64,000 nt of DNA from Kocuria palustris (GCF_007666205.1 NZ_VDOR01000009.1:50038-114037), one strand, 5' to 3'; shown: positions 36,494 to 46,731, counted from the stretch's first letter. Notes: generated by a model from the sequence alone, not told the origin. Numbers and translations are program-made.

Positions 36494-36973
36494 TCAGGCG
36501 TAGACCGGGCCGGTGAACTTCTCGCCGGGGCCCTGCCCGGGCTTGTCCGGGTAGGGCGAGGCCTCGCGGAAGGCGAGCTGCAGGGTGCGCAGCCCGTCGC
36601 GCAGGGGGCCGGCGTGCTGCGAGCCGATCTCCGGGGCCGCGGCCGTGACGAAGCCCGCCAGGGCGGTGATGAGCTTGCGGGCCTCGTCGAGGTCCTTGAG
36701 CGCCTCGGCATCGGGGCCCTCGGCCAGCCCGCACTTCACGGCGGCGGCCGACATCAGGTGGACCGCCGACGTCGTGATGACCTCGATCGCGGGGACCTCG
36801 GCGATGTCGCGGACCTGCTGGGAGACGGCGTCCAGCGCCTCCTGGGACAGCGTGCCGCTCGGCTGCTCGCCGTGCGCCGGCTCCCCGGCCTGCTGCGGAT
36901 CGCCGTCGTGTTCGCGGCCGGTGCGGTCGCCCCCGGCCGAGCCGTCGAAGCGGAAGGTGCTCTCTGGAGTCAT
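36494..36973 (-). CDS. DUF1844 family protein
   Basis: The 159-residue product has a disordered Gly/Glu/Gln-rich start of about 45 residues, then the DUF1844 core: [29 protein letters not shown] (short motifs [15 protein letters not shown] and [11 protein letters not shown]) and [15 protein letters not shown] near 95-110. The family is common next to infC in actinobacteria and has no established function. On the minus strand TAGGCT ends 6 nt before the ATG at 36973, so the transcript is probably leaderless. It is divergent from infC. Confidence 0.85.
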   Translation of the reverse strand: MTPESTFRFDGSAGGDRTGREHDGDPQQAGEPAHGEQPSGTLSQEALDAVSQQVRDIAEVPAIEVITTSAVHLMSAAAVKCGLAEGPDAEALKDLDEARKLITALAGFVTAAAPEIGSQHAGPLRDGLRTLQLAFREASPYPDKPGQGPGEKFTGPVYA

Positions 36974-36979
36974 GGCCCC

Positions 36980-36985
36980 AGCCTA
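36980..36985 (-). promoter_or_regulatory. DUF1844 gene -10 box, leaderless layout
   Basis: TAGGCT on the minus strand, 6 nt before the ATG at 36973; no ribosome site. Confidence 0.5.
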
Positions 36986-37051
36986 GGCGGTGGCCCGCAG
37001 CAGGAGCTCATCGGCCCGCACGGACCCCTGTCCGGCGGGCCCGGAATGGTG

Positions 37052-37057
37052 TAGGAT
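37052..37057 (+). promoter_or_regulatory. infC operon -10 box
   Basis: TAGGAT lies about 300 bp before infC and would start a long leader near 37064. No canonical -35. The leader contains an intrinsic terminator (37225-37257) and otherwise no gene I can support. Confidence 0.5.
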
Positions 37058-37224
37058 CTTCGGCAGTGTGCAAGCGGAGGTGACTCCCACCCGCGCGGAC
37101 GGCGGCCGAGAGGCCGATCGGGTCCCCGGGTCAAGACGACGCAGTGCGTCCGCGCCGCCGAGCAGAAGTGCTCGCGGCCGTCCCGCGACGGGACGGACCG
37201 GTGCCAGCCGGTCACGACGCAGCA

Positions 37225-37257
37225 GCCTCCGCTCGCCCTGGGCAGCGGAGGCTTTTT
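37225..37257 (+). terminator. Attenuator in the infC-rpmI-rplT leader
   Basis: GCCTCCGCT (37225-37233) pairs with AGCGGAGGC (37244-37252), followed immediately by TTTTT. This is the only textbook U-tract terminator in the window, and it lies about 100 nt before infC inside the leader. Ribosomal-protein operons of this type are regulated in leaders in Firmicutes and E. coli; attenuation here is inferred. Confidence 0.8.
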
Positions 37258-37359
37258 CGTTGCCATCCGCGCCAGGGCGCGGGCCGACGGGCGCAGCCCG
37301 CACGGACCGGCGCCGGAGAACGCCGGAGCCCACCGGCACGACTGATTCAGGAGCAGAGC

Positions 37360-38565
37360 ATCAGCGATCCACGCATCAATGAGAAGATTCGCGTCCCGGA
37401 AGTCCGACTCGTCGGACCCGCGGGCGAGCAGGTCGGCATCGTCCGCGTCGAGGACGCCATGCGACTGGCGCGCGAATCCGATTTGGATCTGGTTGAGGTC
37501 GCCCCCACCGCCAAGCCGCCCGTGGCCAAGCTCATGGACTTCGGCAAGTACAAGTACGAGGCGGCGGTCAAGGCGCGCGAGTCGCGCAAGAACCAGTCGA
37601 ACACGAGCCTCAAGGAGGTCCGGTTCCGACTGAAGATCGACGACCACGACTACGAGACCAAGGTCGGCCACGCCAAGCGCTTCCTGGGCGAGGGCGACAA
37701 GGTCAAGGCCATGATCCAGTTCCGCGGCCGCGAGCAGTCGCGTCCGGAGATGGGCGTGCGCCTGCTCGGCAAGCTCGCCGAGGACCTGGAGGAGTACGGC
37801 CAGGTCGAGTCCAGCCCCCGCCAGGACGGCCGCAACATGGTCATGGTCCTCGGTCCGCTGAAGACCAAGTCGGAGGCCAAGTCGGCCGCCCGCCGCGCCA
37901 AGGAGTCCGAGCCTGCCGAGGAGAGCCGTCTTCCGATGAAGACGAAGTCCTCCCGGCGCGATCGCGAGCGCGACGCCCGCGATGCCGGGGTCCCGGCCAC
38001 CGGCGACGCCGAGAACCCGCTGCCCGTCGGCGGGAGCTCGATCGGGGAGTCGATGCCCGAGGAGCTGCGCCAGCTCGCGGCCGCGAAGTTCGAGGTGCCC
38101 GAGGGCGCTCCGCCCATGAAGGTCTCGGAGGACCAGCCGCCCGTCGTGCTGCCCAAGGAGGACAAGCGCGAGCCCCGCGGCGGCGGCCGCGGCCGGCAGG
38201 GCGGCGGCCCCCGGTCGAATGATCGCGGCTCGGACCGCGGCGGACGCCCGTCCGGCGGGTCGGGGCGTCCGTCCTCGGGCCGCCCCGACTCGAGCTCCTC
38301 GCGTCCCGGCGGCTCGGGCCGACCGGCCTCCTCGGGCCAGCGCTCGGACTCGAGCCGGCCCCCGCGCTCGACCTCCGGGACCCCGCGGCCGGCCTCGGCC
38401 CCGCAGCGCTCCGGCCAGGGCGGCTCGCCGCGCCCGAGCGGCGGACCGCGCCCCGCGGGCGGCCCCGCGCCCAAGCCCGGATCGGCGCCCAAGCCGGGGT
38501 CCGCGCCCAAGCCGGCGCCCAAGCCCGGTGCCGCCCCCAAGCCGGGGCCCAAGCCGGGCCAGTGA
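37360..38565 (+). CDS. infC: Translation initiation factor IF-3 with long C-terminal extension
   Basis: IF3 binds the 30S subunit and checks start-codon fidelity. The normal two-domain factor spans about residues 1-175 ([15 protein letters not shown], then [21 protein letters not shown], given here as [32 protein letters not shown] and [11 protein letters not shown]). The remaining roughly 210 residues are charged, then Arg/Gly/Ser/Pro-rich and end in repeated PKPG units, far beyond the usual 180-200 total. I place the start at ATC 37360: AGGAG (37349-37353) is 6 nt upstream and no ATG/GTG fits. Non-AUG starts are known for infC. An in-frame ATT at 37345 is an alternative. Confidence 0.9.
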   Translation: MSDPRINEKIRVPEVRLVGPAGEQVGIVRVEDAMRLARESDLDLVEVAPTAKPPVAKLMDFGKYKYEAAVKARESRKNQSNTSLKEVRFRLKIDDHDYETKVGHAKRFLGEGDKVKAMIQFRGREQSRPEMGVRLLGKLAEDLEEYGQVESSPRQDGRNMVMVLGPLKTKSEAKSAARRAKESEPAEESRLPMKTKSSRRDRERDARDAGVPATGDAENPLPVGGSSIGESMPEELRQLAAAKFEVPEGAPPMKVSEDQPPVVLPKEDKREPRGGGRGRQGGGPRSNDRGSDRGGRPSGGSGRPSSGRPDSSSSRPGGSGRPASSGQRSDSSRPPRSTSGTPRPASAPQRSGQGGSPRPSGGPRPAGGPAPKPGSAPKPGSAPKPAPKPGAAPKPGPKPGQ

Positions 38566-38733
38566 GCGCCCGGCTCTGACACAGAGCTTCGATCCGCGTC
38601 CTGTCCCCGGGGCGGGACGCGGATCGGCGACCACGGAGCCGTCGTCGCATCACGACGACGGACCAGACCAGGCCGCCCCCCAGGGCGGCGCACCGCGACA
38701 GCGGTGAGACCGACAGCAAGGAGACGGCCCACC

Positions 38734-38928
38734 ATGCCGAAGATGAAGACCCACTCGGGTGCCAAGAAGCGCTTCAAGATGACGGGTTCGGGCAAGGTCA
38801 AGCGCCAGCAGGCCAACCGCCGCCACTACCTCGAGCACAAGTCCTCGCGCCTGACCCGCCGCCTCGCCGGCGACAAGATCCTGGCCCCGGGCGATGCCAA
38901 GGCCGTGAAGAAGATGCTCGGCCGCTGA
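38734..38928 (+). CDS. rpmI: 50S ribosomal protein L35
   Basis: Sixty-four residues, standard for L35, with the typical start [20 protein letters not shown] and the ARR/LRR-rich end ([15 protein letters not shown]). It is a basic, small component of the large subunit. AAGGAG at about 38718-38723 precedes the ATG by 10 nt. It follows infC by 168 bp and precedes rplT by 114 bp, the conserved infC-rpmI-rplT operon, presumably transcribed from the infC promoter. Confidence 0.97.
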   Translation: MPKMKTHSGAKKRFKMTGSGKVKRQQANRRHYLEHKSSRLTRRLAGDKILAPGDAKAVKKMLGR

Positions 38929-39042
38929 GCCGGGGCATCCCGCCAGAACATCCGCTGACGGCCCTGCCGCAGCACCCCTGAACATCGAGCGGCCCCGGCG
39001 ACCACCGGACGCGAGCCGCTCCCGCACCGAAGGAGCACGCAC

Positions 39043-39435
39043 ATGGCACGTGTGAAGAGGGCGCTCAACGCCCACAAGAAGCGTCGTACGACCCTGGAGA
39101 TGGCCTCCGGCTACCGCGGACAGCGTTCGCGCCTGTACCGCAAGGCCAAGGAGCAGGTCCTCCACTCGTACACCTACAACTACGATCACCGCCGCTCCCG
39201 CAAGGGCGACTTCCGCCGCCTGTGGATCCAGCGCATCAACGCGGCGTCCCGCGCCCAGGGCCTGACCTACAACCGCTTCATCCAGGGCCTCAAGGCCGCC
39301 GATGTCGAGGTCGACCGCCGCATGCTGGCCGAGCTGGCCGTCAACGACGCCCCCGCGTTCAACGCGCTCGTCGAGGTCGCCAAGAAGAACCTCCCCGCGG
39401 ACACCTCGGCTCCGCGCAGCGCCGACGCGGCCTGA
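39043..39435 (+). CDS. rplT: 50S ribosomal protein L20
   Basis: The 130-residue L20 binds 23S rRNA early in assembly. Signatures: [14 protein letters not shown] start, [19 protein letters not shown] near 24-42, [19 protein letters not shown] near 59-77, and [21 protein letters not shown] (here [17 protein letters not shown]) near 86-102. The last 12 residues form a non-conserved tail. GAAGGAG about 7 nt before the ATG is a strong ribosome site. L20 autoregulates its operon in several bacteria, which would fit the attenuator before infC. Confidence 0.97.
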   Translation: MARVKRALNAHKKRRTTLEMASGYRGQRSRLYRKAKEQVLHSYTYNYDHRRSRKGDFRRLWIQRINAASRAQGLTYNRFIQGLKAADVEVDRRMLAELAVNDAPAFNALVEVAKKNLPADTSAPRSADAA

Positions 39436-39449
39436 GCCCGCTTCCGAGC

Positions 39450-40415
39450 GTGAGCATCCCGCAGCGCCTCGCCGACTCCGTGCTGACCAACCCCGGCTCC
39501 GACCGGGTCCGGTCGGTCGCGGGACTGGCGAGGCGCTCCGCGCGCTCCCGGACCGGGCGCTTCCTGGCCGAGGGCCCGCAGTGTGCGCGCGAGGCGCTGC
39601 GGGCCCATCTGGGCGAGTTCGCCTCACCCCGGCCGGAGACCGGCGTGGTCGAGGCCCTCTACCTCACCGCCGCCGCACTCGAGCGGCATCCCGACATCGC
39701 CGAGCTGACCGAGCGCCTGCTCGAGCCCGCGGCCTCCCCGAGGGCCTTCGTGCGCTTGGTCTCCGACGAGGTCCTGCACGCGATGACCGATGCCGAGCAC
39801 CCGCAGGGGATCGTGGCCGTGTGCCGCATCCCGCAGCCGAGCTGGGAGCAGATCCTCCGGAGCGGCCCCCGGCTGGTGGCCGTCCTGTGCCGGGTGCAGG
39901 ACCCCGGCAACGCCGGGACCGTCCTGCGCGCGGCCGACGCCGCGGGCGCCGACGCCGTCGTGCTGACCGCCGGGTCCGTGGACCTGCACAACCCCAAGAC
40001 GGTGCGCTCCACGGCCGGCTCGCTCTTCCACCTGCCCGTGCTGGCCGGGGCCGATCTCGCGGACCTGGAGCCCGGACGGATGCAGGTGCTGGCCGCCGAC
40101 GGCTACGGAGCCCTGGATCTCGACGTCCTCCAGGACGCCTCGGCCGCCGGGCTCCCGGCGGCCGTCGACCTCGCCCGGCCCACCGCATGGCTGTTCGGCA
40201 ACGAGGCCCAGGGTCTCTCGGAGGCCGAGAAGGCCAGGGCCGCCCACGGGGTCGCCGTCCCCCTGCACGGGGCGGCTGAGTCCCTCAACGTCGGCACCGC
40301 CGCGACCCTGTGCCTCTACGCCTCCGCGCGGGCGCAGCGCCGCAGCACCTCAGCTGCCGCAGGGGCAGCCGCGGCATCGACGGCCGCACGGCCCGCGGAG
40401 GCCCCGCGGTCATGA
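39450..40415 (+). CDS. TrmH/SpoU-family RNA 2'-O-methyltransferase
   Basis: The 321-residue product has the three SPOUT motifs: CRVQDPGNAGTVLRAADA near 147-164, WLFGNEAQGLS near 248-258 and ESLNVGTAATLCLY near 277-290, preceded by an RNA-binding substrate domain that starts VRSVAGLARRSARS. The family methylates ribose in rRNA or tRNA; RlmB- and TsnR-like members are not separable here. The GTG at 39450 begins 14 bp after rplT, so cotranscription with the ribosomal genes is likely. An Ala-rich tail of about 30 residues ends the protein, and the stop overlaps the Nudix gene. Confidence 0.88.
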   Translation: MSIPQRLADSVLTNPGSDRVRSVAGLARRSARSRTGRFLAEGPQCAREALRAHLGEFASPRPETGVVEALYLTAAALERHPDIAELTERLLEPAASPRAFVRLVSDEVLHAMTDAEHPQGIVAVCRIPQPSWEQILRSGPRLVAVLCRVQDPGNAGTVLRAADAAGADAVVLTAGSVDLHNPKTVRSTAGSLFHLPVLAGADLADLEPGRMQVLAADGYGALDLDVLQDASAAGLPAAVDLARPTAWLFGNEAQGLSEAEKARAAHGVAVPLHGAAESLNVGTAATLCLYASARAQRRSTSAAAGAAAASTAARPAEAPRS

Positions 40416-40915
40416 GCCCTGCACCGTCGTCCTTCCCCGCCGAGCACCGGTTCCGCACGCAGGTGGTCGGGGCGGCCCTGCTCGACGACGCCGAGAGCCC
40501 CCGGCGGATCCTGGCCGCCCGCAGGGCCTACCCGGAGGCCCTGCGCGGGCTGTGGGAGTTCCCCGGAGGCAAGGTCGAGCACGGGGAGTCGCCGCAGCAG
40601 GCGCTCGTGCGCGAGTGCCGGGAGGAGCTCGGCGTCGCGATCCGGCTGCTCCGGGAGATCGAGGGGCCGCATCCGCAGGGCTGGCCGCTCGGCGGGGCGG
40701 CGGCCATGCGGGTCTGGACCGCGGTCGTCGTCGAGCCCGGGCAGGAGCGCGTCCCGCTGCCGGGCGGCCCTCGTCCCGAGGGCTCCGATCACCTCGAGCT
40801 GCGCTGGATCCCTGCGGAGCAGCCCGAGGAGGAGGGGCAGGAGCTGGCGTGGATCCCCGCGGACCTGCCGATCCTGGCGGCCGTGCGGGAGGGCGTGCGC
40901 GGCCGAGCCGCCTGA
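40412..40915 (+). CDS. Nudix (MutT-like) hydrolase
   Basis: The 167-residue product carries a complete Nudix box: [20 protein letters not shown] followed by ELGV, near residues 50-73. The preceding [10 protein letters not shown] and the size match MutT-type (deoxy)nucleoside triphosphate pyrophosphohydrolases that clear oxidised nucleotides, although Nudix specificity cannot be fixed from the box. ATGA overlap with the methyltransferase stop shows translational coupling. The pheS promoter begins shortly after its stop. Confidence 0.88.
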   Translation: MSPAPSSFPAEHRFRTQVVGAALLDDAESPRRILAARRAYPEALRGLWEFPGGKVEHGESPQQALVRECREELGVAIRLLREIEGPHPQGWPLGGAAAMRVWTAVVVEPGQERVPLPGGPRPEGSDHLELRWIPAEQPEEEGQELAWIPADLPILAAVREGVRGRAA

Positions 40916-40938
40916 GCGGGAGGCCCCCGGCCGGGGAC

Positions 40939-40944
40939 TAGACT
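40939..40944 (+). promoter_or_regulatory. pheST -10 box
   Basis: TAGACT lies 66 bp before the pheS ATG. No -35 is clear. The short leader shows no T-box elements. Confidence 0.45.
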
Positions 40945-41009
40945 TGCACCGCCCGTGCTGCTCGAGCCGGGCGCCGAACCGACCCCGAGAGCGAAGGCAT
41001 CTGTCGCAC

Positions 41010-42140
<1,131 letters not shown>

Positions 42141-42141
42141 G

Positions 42142-44742
42142 ATGCGTGTTCCGCTGTCCTGGCTGCGCGAGTTCGCGCCGCTGCCCGAGGGAGCCGCGGC
42201 CGAGCAGCTGCTGGAGACCATGGTCTCCGTCGGCTTCGAGGAGGAGGAGGTCATCCGCCCCGGCGACGAGCTCTCCGGGCCGATCGTGGTGGGGCAGGTC
42301 CTGTCCCGCGAGCCCGAGGAGCACTCGAACGGCAAGACCGTGAACTGGTGCTCCGTGCGCGTGGTCCCGGAGGGCCAGGAGCAGACCCTGAGCGGCGAGG
42401 GGATCGATCCCTCGGGCGTGCAGGGCATCGTCTGCGGCGCCCACAACTTCGAGGTCGGCGACAAGGTCGTGGTGACCCTGCCCGGGGCCGTGCTGCCCGG
42501 CGACTTCCGCATCAGCCCCCGGAAGACCTACGGCCACGTCTCGGCCGGCATGATCGCCTCGGTGCGCGAGCTCGGCATCGGCGACGACCACGACGGCATC
42601 CTCGTGCTCGGCCGCCTGGGGCTCGATCCGGAGGTCGGGACCGACGTCCGCGAGCTGCTGCACCTCGACGAGTCGGCGGCCGACATCAACGTGACGCCGG
42701 ATCGCGGCTATGCCCTGTCCCTGCGCGGCGTCGCCCGCGAGTACTGCCACGCCGTGGCCGCGCCGTTCCACGATCCCGTGCCGCCGATCGCCGAGCGCGC
42801 GCCGCAGCCCTCCGATTCCGCGTTCCCGGTCGTGCTCGCCGACGAGGCGCCGATCCGCGGCGGCGACGGCTGCACGCGCTTCGTGACCCGGATCGTGCGC
42901 GGCATCGACCCGAGCCGCCCCACGCCGGTGTGGATGTCCACCCGGCTGCGCCTGGCCGGCGTCCGCTCGATCAGCCTGCCCGTGGACATCTCCAACTACG
43001 TGATGCTCGAGCTCGGCCAGCCGCTGCACTTCTACGACCTGACCCGCGTGGCCGAGCAGATCACCGTCCGCCGCGCACGCGAGGGCGAGCAGCTGACCAC
43101 GCTCGACGGCCGCAAGCGCTCCCTCGACGTCGAGGACCTGCTGATCACGGATGCGACCGGCCCGATCGGACTGGCCGGGACCATGGGCGGCGAGTTCGCC
43201 GAGGTCGGCGACGGGACCGTCGACGTGCTCGTCGAGGCCGCCTGGTTCGATCCCGTGTCCATCGCGCGCACCGCCCGCCGCCACCGCCTGCCCTCCGAGG
43301 CCTCGCGGCGCTTCGAGCGCGGCGTGGACCCGCAGATCCAGGCCGCGGCCGCCCAGCGCGCCGTCGAGCTGCTCGTCGAGCTCGCCGGCGGCACCGCCGG
43401 CGAGGAGGCCGGCGACGTCCGCGTCGAGGACCGGTCCGCGCACGAGCCGATCCGCCTGCGTGCGGATCACCCGGCCCGACGCGTCGGGGTGGACTACCCG
43501 CGGGAGCGGATCGAGGCCCTGCTCACCGAGATCGGCTGCGCGCTCGAGACGCTGAGCCCGGCGGCGGAGGTGTCGCAGGAGCCCAGCGCCGAGCTCGAGG
43601 ACGGCTGGCTGGTGACGCCCCCGAGCTGGCGCCCCGACCTCGTGGCCCCCGAGGACCTCGTCGAGGAGATCGCCCGGCTGGACGGCTACGACAGGATCCC
43701 GTCGCGGCTGCCCGTGGCGCCTCCCGGGCGGGGACTGACCCCGGAGCAGATCGGCCGGCGGCGCGTCCTGGACGCCCTGGCGGCCGCCGGGCTGACCGAG
43801 GTCATGGCCTACCCGTTCACCGCCCAGCCCGACAACGACCTGTGGGGCGCGGACGAGGCCGGCACCGAGGTCCCCTCGGTGCGCCTGGCCAACCCGATCT
43901 CGGAGGCGCGCGGCGTCCTGCGGGCCTCGCTGATCCCCGGCCTGCTGGAGGTCCTGCACCGCAACCGCTCCCGCGGCTTCCGCGACGTGCAGCTGTTCGA
44001 GTCCGGGCTGGTCTTCCTGCCCGGCGCCCAGCTCGGCACGGGCGCCATCCCGCCCGTGGGGGAGCGCCCCTCGGAGCAGGTCCTGGCCGACCTGAGGGGC
44101 GGCATCCCCGATCAGCCGCGGCACGTGGCGGCGGTCTTCGCCGGCGACGACGCCCCGGCGGCCCCCGGGCTCGCGCCGCGGCCCCTCGGCTGGCAGGACG
44201 CGCTGGATGCGGCCCGTCTCGTGGGCGACGTCCTGGGGGTCGAGCTGTCGGTCGAGCAGGGCCGGCACCAGGCCTTCCACCCCGGTCGCACCGCCGTGCT
44301 GCGCGTGCCCTCCGGGCAGCTCGTCGGCACCGCGGGCGAGCTGCATCCTCAGCTCGTCGCGCGGCAGAGCCTGCCCGAGCGCACGAGCGCCATGGAGCTG
44401 GATCTCACGGCAATCCTCGCGTCCCGCGCCGGTGCCGTCGAGGCGCAGGCCTTCAGCGTCCAGACCCCGGCCACGCAGGACGTCGCGCTCGTGGTCGACG
44501 CCTCGCTGCCGGCGGCCGAGCTGCTCGCCACGATCCGCGAGGGCGCCGGCGAGCTCGCGGAGGACGTCCGGGTCTTCGATGTCTATCAGGGCGAGCACAT
44601 CGAGGCCGGGAAGAAGTCGGTCGCGCTCGCGCTGCGGTTCCGGGCCCCCGACCGGACCCTGACCGCGGACGAGGCCTCCGAGGCGCGCACCGCCGCCGTC
44701 GAGCTGGCCGCAGCGCGGCACGGGGCGGTCCTGCGCGCCTGA
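42142..44742 (+). CDS. pheT: Phenylalanine-tRNA ligase beta subunit
   Basis: The 866-residue beta subunit completes the alpha2-beta2 enzyme and carries editing and tRNA-binding domains. Order: MRVPLSWLREFAPLP start, an EMAP/OB tRNA-binding domain near 40-160 (VCGAHNFEVGDKVVV), B3/B4 editing domain (DISNYVMLELGQPLHFYDL near 283-301), B5 (near 430-500), the catalytic-like core, and a C-terminal anticodon-binding FDX-ACB domain (VFDVYQGEHIEAGKKSVALA near 812-831). GGAGG at 42131-42135 precedes the ATG by 6 nt. Length is slightly above the E. coli protein. Confidence 0.97.
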   Translation: MRVPLSWLREFAPLPEGAAAEQLLETMVSVGFEEEEVIRPGDELSGPIVVGQVLSREPEEHSNGKTVNWCSVRVVPEGQEQTLSGEGIDPSGVQGIVCGAHNFEVGDKVVVTLPGAVLPGDFRISPRKTYGHVSAGMIASVRELGIGDDHDGILVLGRLGLDPEVGTDVRELLHLDESAADINVTPDRGYALSLRGVAREYCHAVAAPFHDPVPPIAERAPQPSDSAFPVVLADEAPIRGGDGCTRFVTRIVRGIDPSRPTPVWMSTRLRLAGVRSISLPVDISNYVMLELGQPLHFYDLTRVAEQITVRRAREGEQLTTLDGRKRSLDVEDLLITDATGPIGLAGTMGGEFAEVGDGTVDVLVEAAWFDPVSIARTARRHRLPSEASRRFERGVDPQIQAAAAQRAVELLVELAGGTAGEEAGDVRVEDRSAHEPIRLRADHPARRVGVDYPRERIEALLTEIGCALETLSPAAEVSQEPSAELEDGWLVTPPSWRPDLVAPEDLVEEIARLDGYDRIPSRLPVAPPGRGLTPEQIGRRRVLDALAAAGLTEVMAYPFTAQPDNDLWGADEAGTEVPSVRLANPISEARGVLRASLIPGLLEVLHRNRSRGFRDVQLFESGLVFLPGAQLGTGAIPPVGERPSEQVLADLRGGIPDQPRHVAAVFAGDDAPAAPGLAPRPLGWQDALDAARLVGDVLGVELSVEQGRHQAFHPGRTAVLRVPSGQLVGTAGELHPQLVARQSLPERTSAMELDLTAILASRAGAVEAQAFSVQTPATQDVALVVDASLPAAELLATIREGAGELAEDVRVFDVYQGEHIEAGKKSVALALRFRAPDRTLTADEASEARTAAVELAAARHGAVLRA

Positions 44743-44783
44743 GCGGCCCGCCCCGGACCGCACCCGAAACCCCACCACCCTGT

Positions 44784-44801
44784 CGCCGGCCCCCGCCGGC
44801 G
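44784..44801 (+). repeat. Hairpin just ahead of the membrane gene ribosome site
   Basis: CGCCGGC (44784-44790) pairs with GCCGGCG (44795-44801) around CCCC. It could be a weak pheT terminator or affect translation of the next gene, whose ribosome site begins a few bases on. Confidence 0.35.
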
Positions 44802-44815
44802 CGGGAGGAGAGCAG

Positions 44816-45547
44816 ATGAGCACGGACCACGACCCCGATGCCCCCGACCCCCGGGACGACGACGGCAGCCGGCGCCTGCGGGCGACGGGCCGCCGCGGAG
44901 ACGGCGCCGGCTCGGCGTTCCGGGACGCGTTCTCCCTGCGCGGAGGCACGGACGCCGCCCCCGAGGGCGATCCCCTGGAGGACTTCGACGCAGCGGGAGG
45001 AGAGGAGCCGCGCACCGCGTGGCCCCCGGTCATCGCCGCGGTCCTCGGGGTGGTCCTGGCGCTGCTGCTGGCCATCTGGTCGTACTCCGCGTTCCAGCGC
45101 GGCGAGCAGCTGCAGGGCTGGGCGAACCGGACGTGGGCGGTGCAGGGCGCCTACACCGACATGACCCACGACCTGCAGGCCCAGACGTACAACCCCAAGT
45201 ACGCGGTCACCCTGCCCGACGACCCGGAGATCGCCGAGCAGCGCTTCGACAACGGCCTGCAGGATCCGTTCACCCCCGAGGCGGGGGACACGGTCGAGGT
45301 CCGCGGCGAGGGCCGCGGGGCCTCGCCGGAGGACTTCGATCAGGAGGTCGACGTCCTGCTCGGCATCGAGGACGGGGAGCTGCAGGTGCTCTCCACCGAG
45401 GACGCCGGCTCCCTGGGCTCGGGCATCACGGACCGCAGCGTCTCGCAGGAGCGCACGAAGGGCACCGTCCTGGCCGTGGGCTCCGTGCTCGCCCTGGGTG
45501 CCGGGATCGCCGCGGCGGCCGCCCTGCGCCGCCGCGGTCGGCGCTGA
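44816..45547 (+). CDS. Membrane-anchored protein of unknown function
   Basis: The 243-residue product has an acidic, disordered N-terminal region (about 1-65), a TM segment near 68-92, an extracytoplasmic domain of about 110 residues with many Asp/Glu (PDDPEIAEQRFDNGLQDPF), a second TM segment near 218-238 and a basic tail RRRGRR. Both termini would face the cytoplasm. I recognise no domain. GGAGGAG before the ATG is a strong ribosome site. It lies 73 bp after pheT and ends before a large bidirectional terminator, so it may be transcribed with pheST. Confidence 0.7.
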   Translation: MSTDHDPDAPDPRDDDGSRRLRATGRRGDGAGSAFRDAFSLRGGTDAAPEGDPLEDFDAAGGEEPRTAWPPVIAAVLGVVLALLLAIWSYSAFQRGEQLQGWANRTWAVQGAYTDMTHDLQAQTYNPKYAVTLPDDPEIAEQRFDNGLQDPFTPEAGDTVEVRGEGRGASPEDFDQEVDVLLGIEDGELQVLSTEDAGSLGSGITDRSVSQERTKGTVLAVGSVLALGAGIAAAAALRRRGRR

Positions 45548-45635
45548 GCCGAGCGGCTCCGCATCCGGAGCCGAGCTGAGCGGTGCGGGGGTCGGCGGCG
45601 CCGGGCCGGGGGCGGCCGACAGGGAGAGCGCCGAG

Positions 45636-45676
45636 GAGGGGCCGTGCCGATCCGCAGCGGATCGGCACGGCCCCTC
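45636..45676. terminator. Bidirectional terminator, 20-bp perfect stem
   Basis: Arms 45636-45655 and 45657-45676 are fully complementary around a single A. It lies between two convergent genes (stops at 45547 and 45696). Confidence 0.75.
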
Positions 45677-45695
45677 GTGCATGCGCGCGTCGGCC

Positions 45696-46655
45696 TCAGA
45701 AGGTGAGCAGCAGCTTGCCCTGCGTGCTGCGGGACTCCAGATCCCGGTGGGCCCGAGCGGCGTCGTCGAGCGCGTAGGTGCCCCCGACCCTGATCCGCAG
45801 CCCGTCGTCGATGGCCTCGAACATCTCCCGGGCCCGCCAGTCGCGCTCCTCCCGGGTCTGCATGTAGGCGTTGAGCGACGGCCGCGTCACGTACAGCGAG
45901 CCCATCGCATTGAGGCGCTGGAGGTCGAAGGGGGGCACCTGCCCGGAGGAGCCGCCGAAGAGCACGACCATGCCGCGCAGATGGACCGCGGCCAGCGACT
46001 CGTCGAACGTGGCCCGGCCGACCGAGTCGTAGACGACGTCCGCGCCGCGCCCGCCCGTGATCTCCTCGACCCCGTCGGCGAAGCCCTCGTAGGGCAGGAC
46101 GTGGTCGGCGCCCAGCGAGCGGGCCGTCTCGGCCTTCTCGGGGCTCGACGTCAGGCCGATGACCGTGGCGCCCTGGCGCTTCATGAGCTGGATGGCCACG
46201 CCCCCCACGCCGCCGGCCGCGGCGGTGATGACGGCCGTCGTGTCCGGGCCCACCGCGTAGGTCGAGCGGGTCAGGTAGTGCGCGGTGAAGCCCTGCAGCG
46301 GCAGGGCGCCCGCGGCGTCGTCGGAGACGGGCTCCGGGACCACGACCACCCGCTCGGCGTCCACGACGAACTGCTCGGCGTAGGTGGCCCGCCCCTGCGA
46401 CGTGGTGATGCGCTGGCCGACCTCGAGCGAGTCCACGCCCTCCCCCAGGGCGATGATCTCCCCGCAGCCCTCGGTGCCCGGAGTGAAGGGCAGATCGACG
46501 TCGTAGACGCCCTCGCGCTGATAGGTCTCGATGAAGTTGACGCCGGTGCGCCGGGTGCGCACGAGGACCTGGCCGGGGCCGGGGGCGGGCTCCTCGACCT
46601 CGGAGACCGTGAGGACCTCGGGCCCGCCGTGCTGCGTGATCGTGATGGCGCGCAT
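45696..46655 (-). CDS. NADPH:quinone reductase (zinc-independent MDR family)
   Basis: The 319-residue product is a medium-chain dehydrogenase/reductase of the QorA type: RAITITQHGGPEVL start, TGVNFIETYQREGVY near 42-56, the nucleotide-binding AAAGGVGGVAIQLMKRQGA near 145-163, and no structural-zinc cysteine cluster. Such enzymes reduce quinones with NADPH. The ATG at 46655 was chosen because GGAGAGGAG lies 6 nt upstream on the minus strand; the frame is open to 46784, overlapping argC regulatory sites. It is divergent from argC, and its promoter region adjoins the ArgR boxes. Confidence 0.9.
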   Translation of the reverse strand: MRAITITQHGGPEVLTVSEVEEPAPGPGQVLVRTRRTGVNFIETYQREGVYDVDLPFTPGTEGCGEIIALGEGVDSLEVGQRITTSQGRATYAEQFVVDAERVVVVPEPVSDDAAGALPLQGFTAHYLTRSTYAVGPDTTAVITAAAGGVGGVAIQLMKRQGATVIGLTSSPEKAETARSLGADHVLPYEGFADGVEEITGGRGADVVYDSVGRATFDESLAAVHLRGMVVLFGGSSGQVPPFDLQRLNAMGSLYVTRPSLNAYMQTREERDWRAREMFEAIDDGLRIRVGGTYALDDAARAHRDLESRSTQGKLLLTF

Positions 46656-46731
46656 GCGCTGCTCCTCTCCCCGGCGGACGCGCCGCCGGTGTGCTCGTGC
46701 TCTCGAGCCTAGCGCCGCGCCCCGCGCCATC

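Noticed and set aside
38469..38560. Repeated PKPG-coding sequence at the end of infC considered as a minisatellite or assembly error
   Set aside because: The repeats stay in frame, vary in codon choice and end in a normal stop, so they are better read as coding. Read-level confirmation is still listed as a check.
40945..41009. Possible T-box leader before pheS, and likewise before tyrS (62155-62161)
   Set aside because: The pheS leader is too short and lacks the T-box sequence. tyrS appears leaderless.
42142..44742. Unusual length of pheT considered as a fusion
   Set aside because: All domains follow the normal PheT order; the extra residues are spread over loops.
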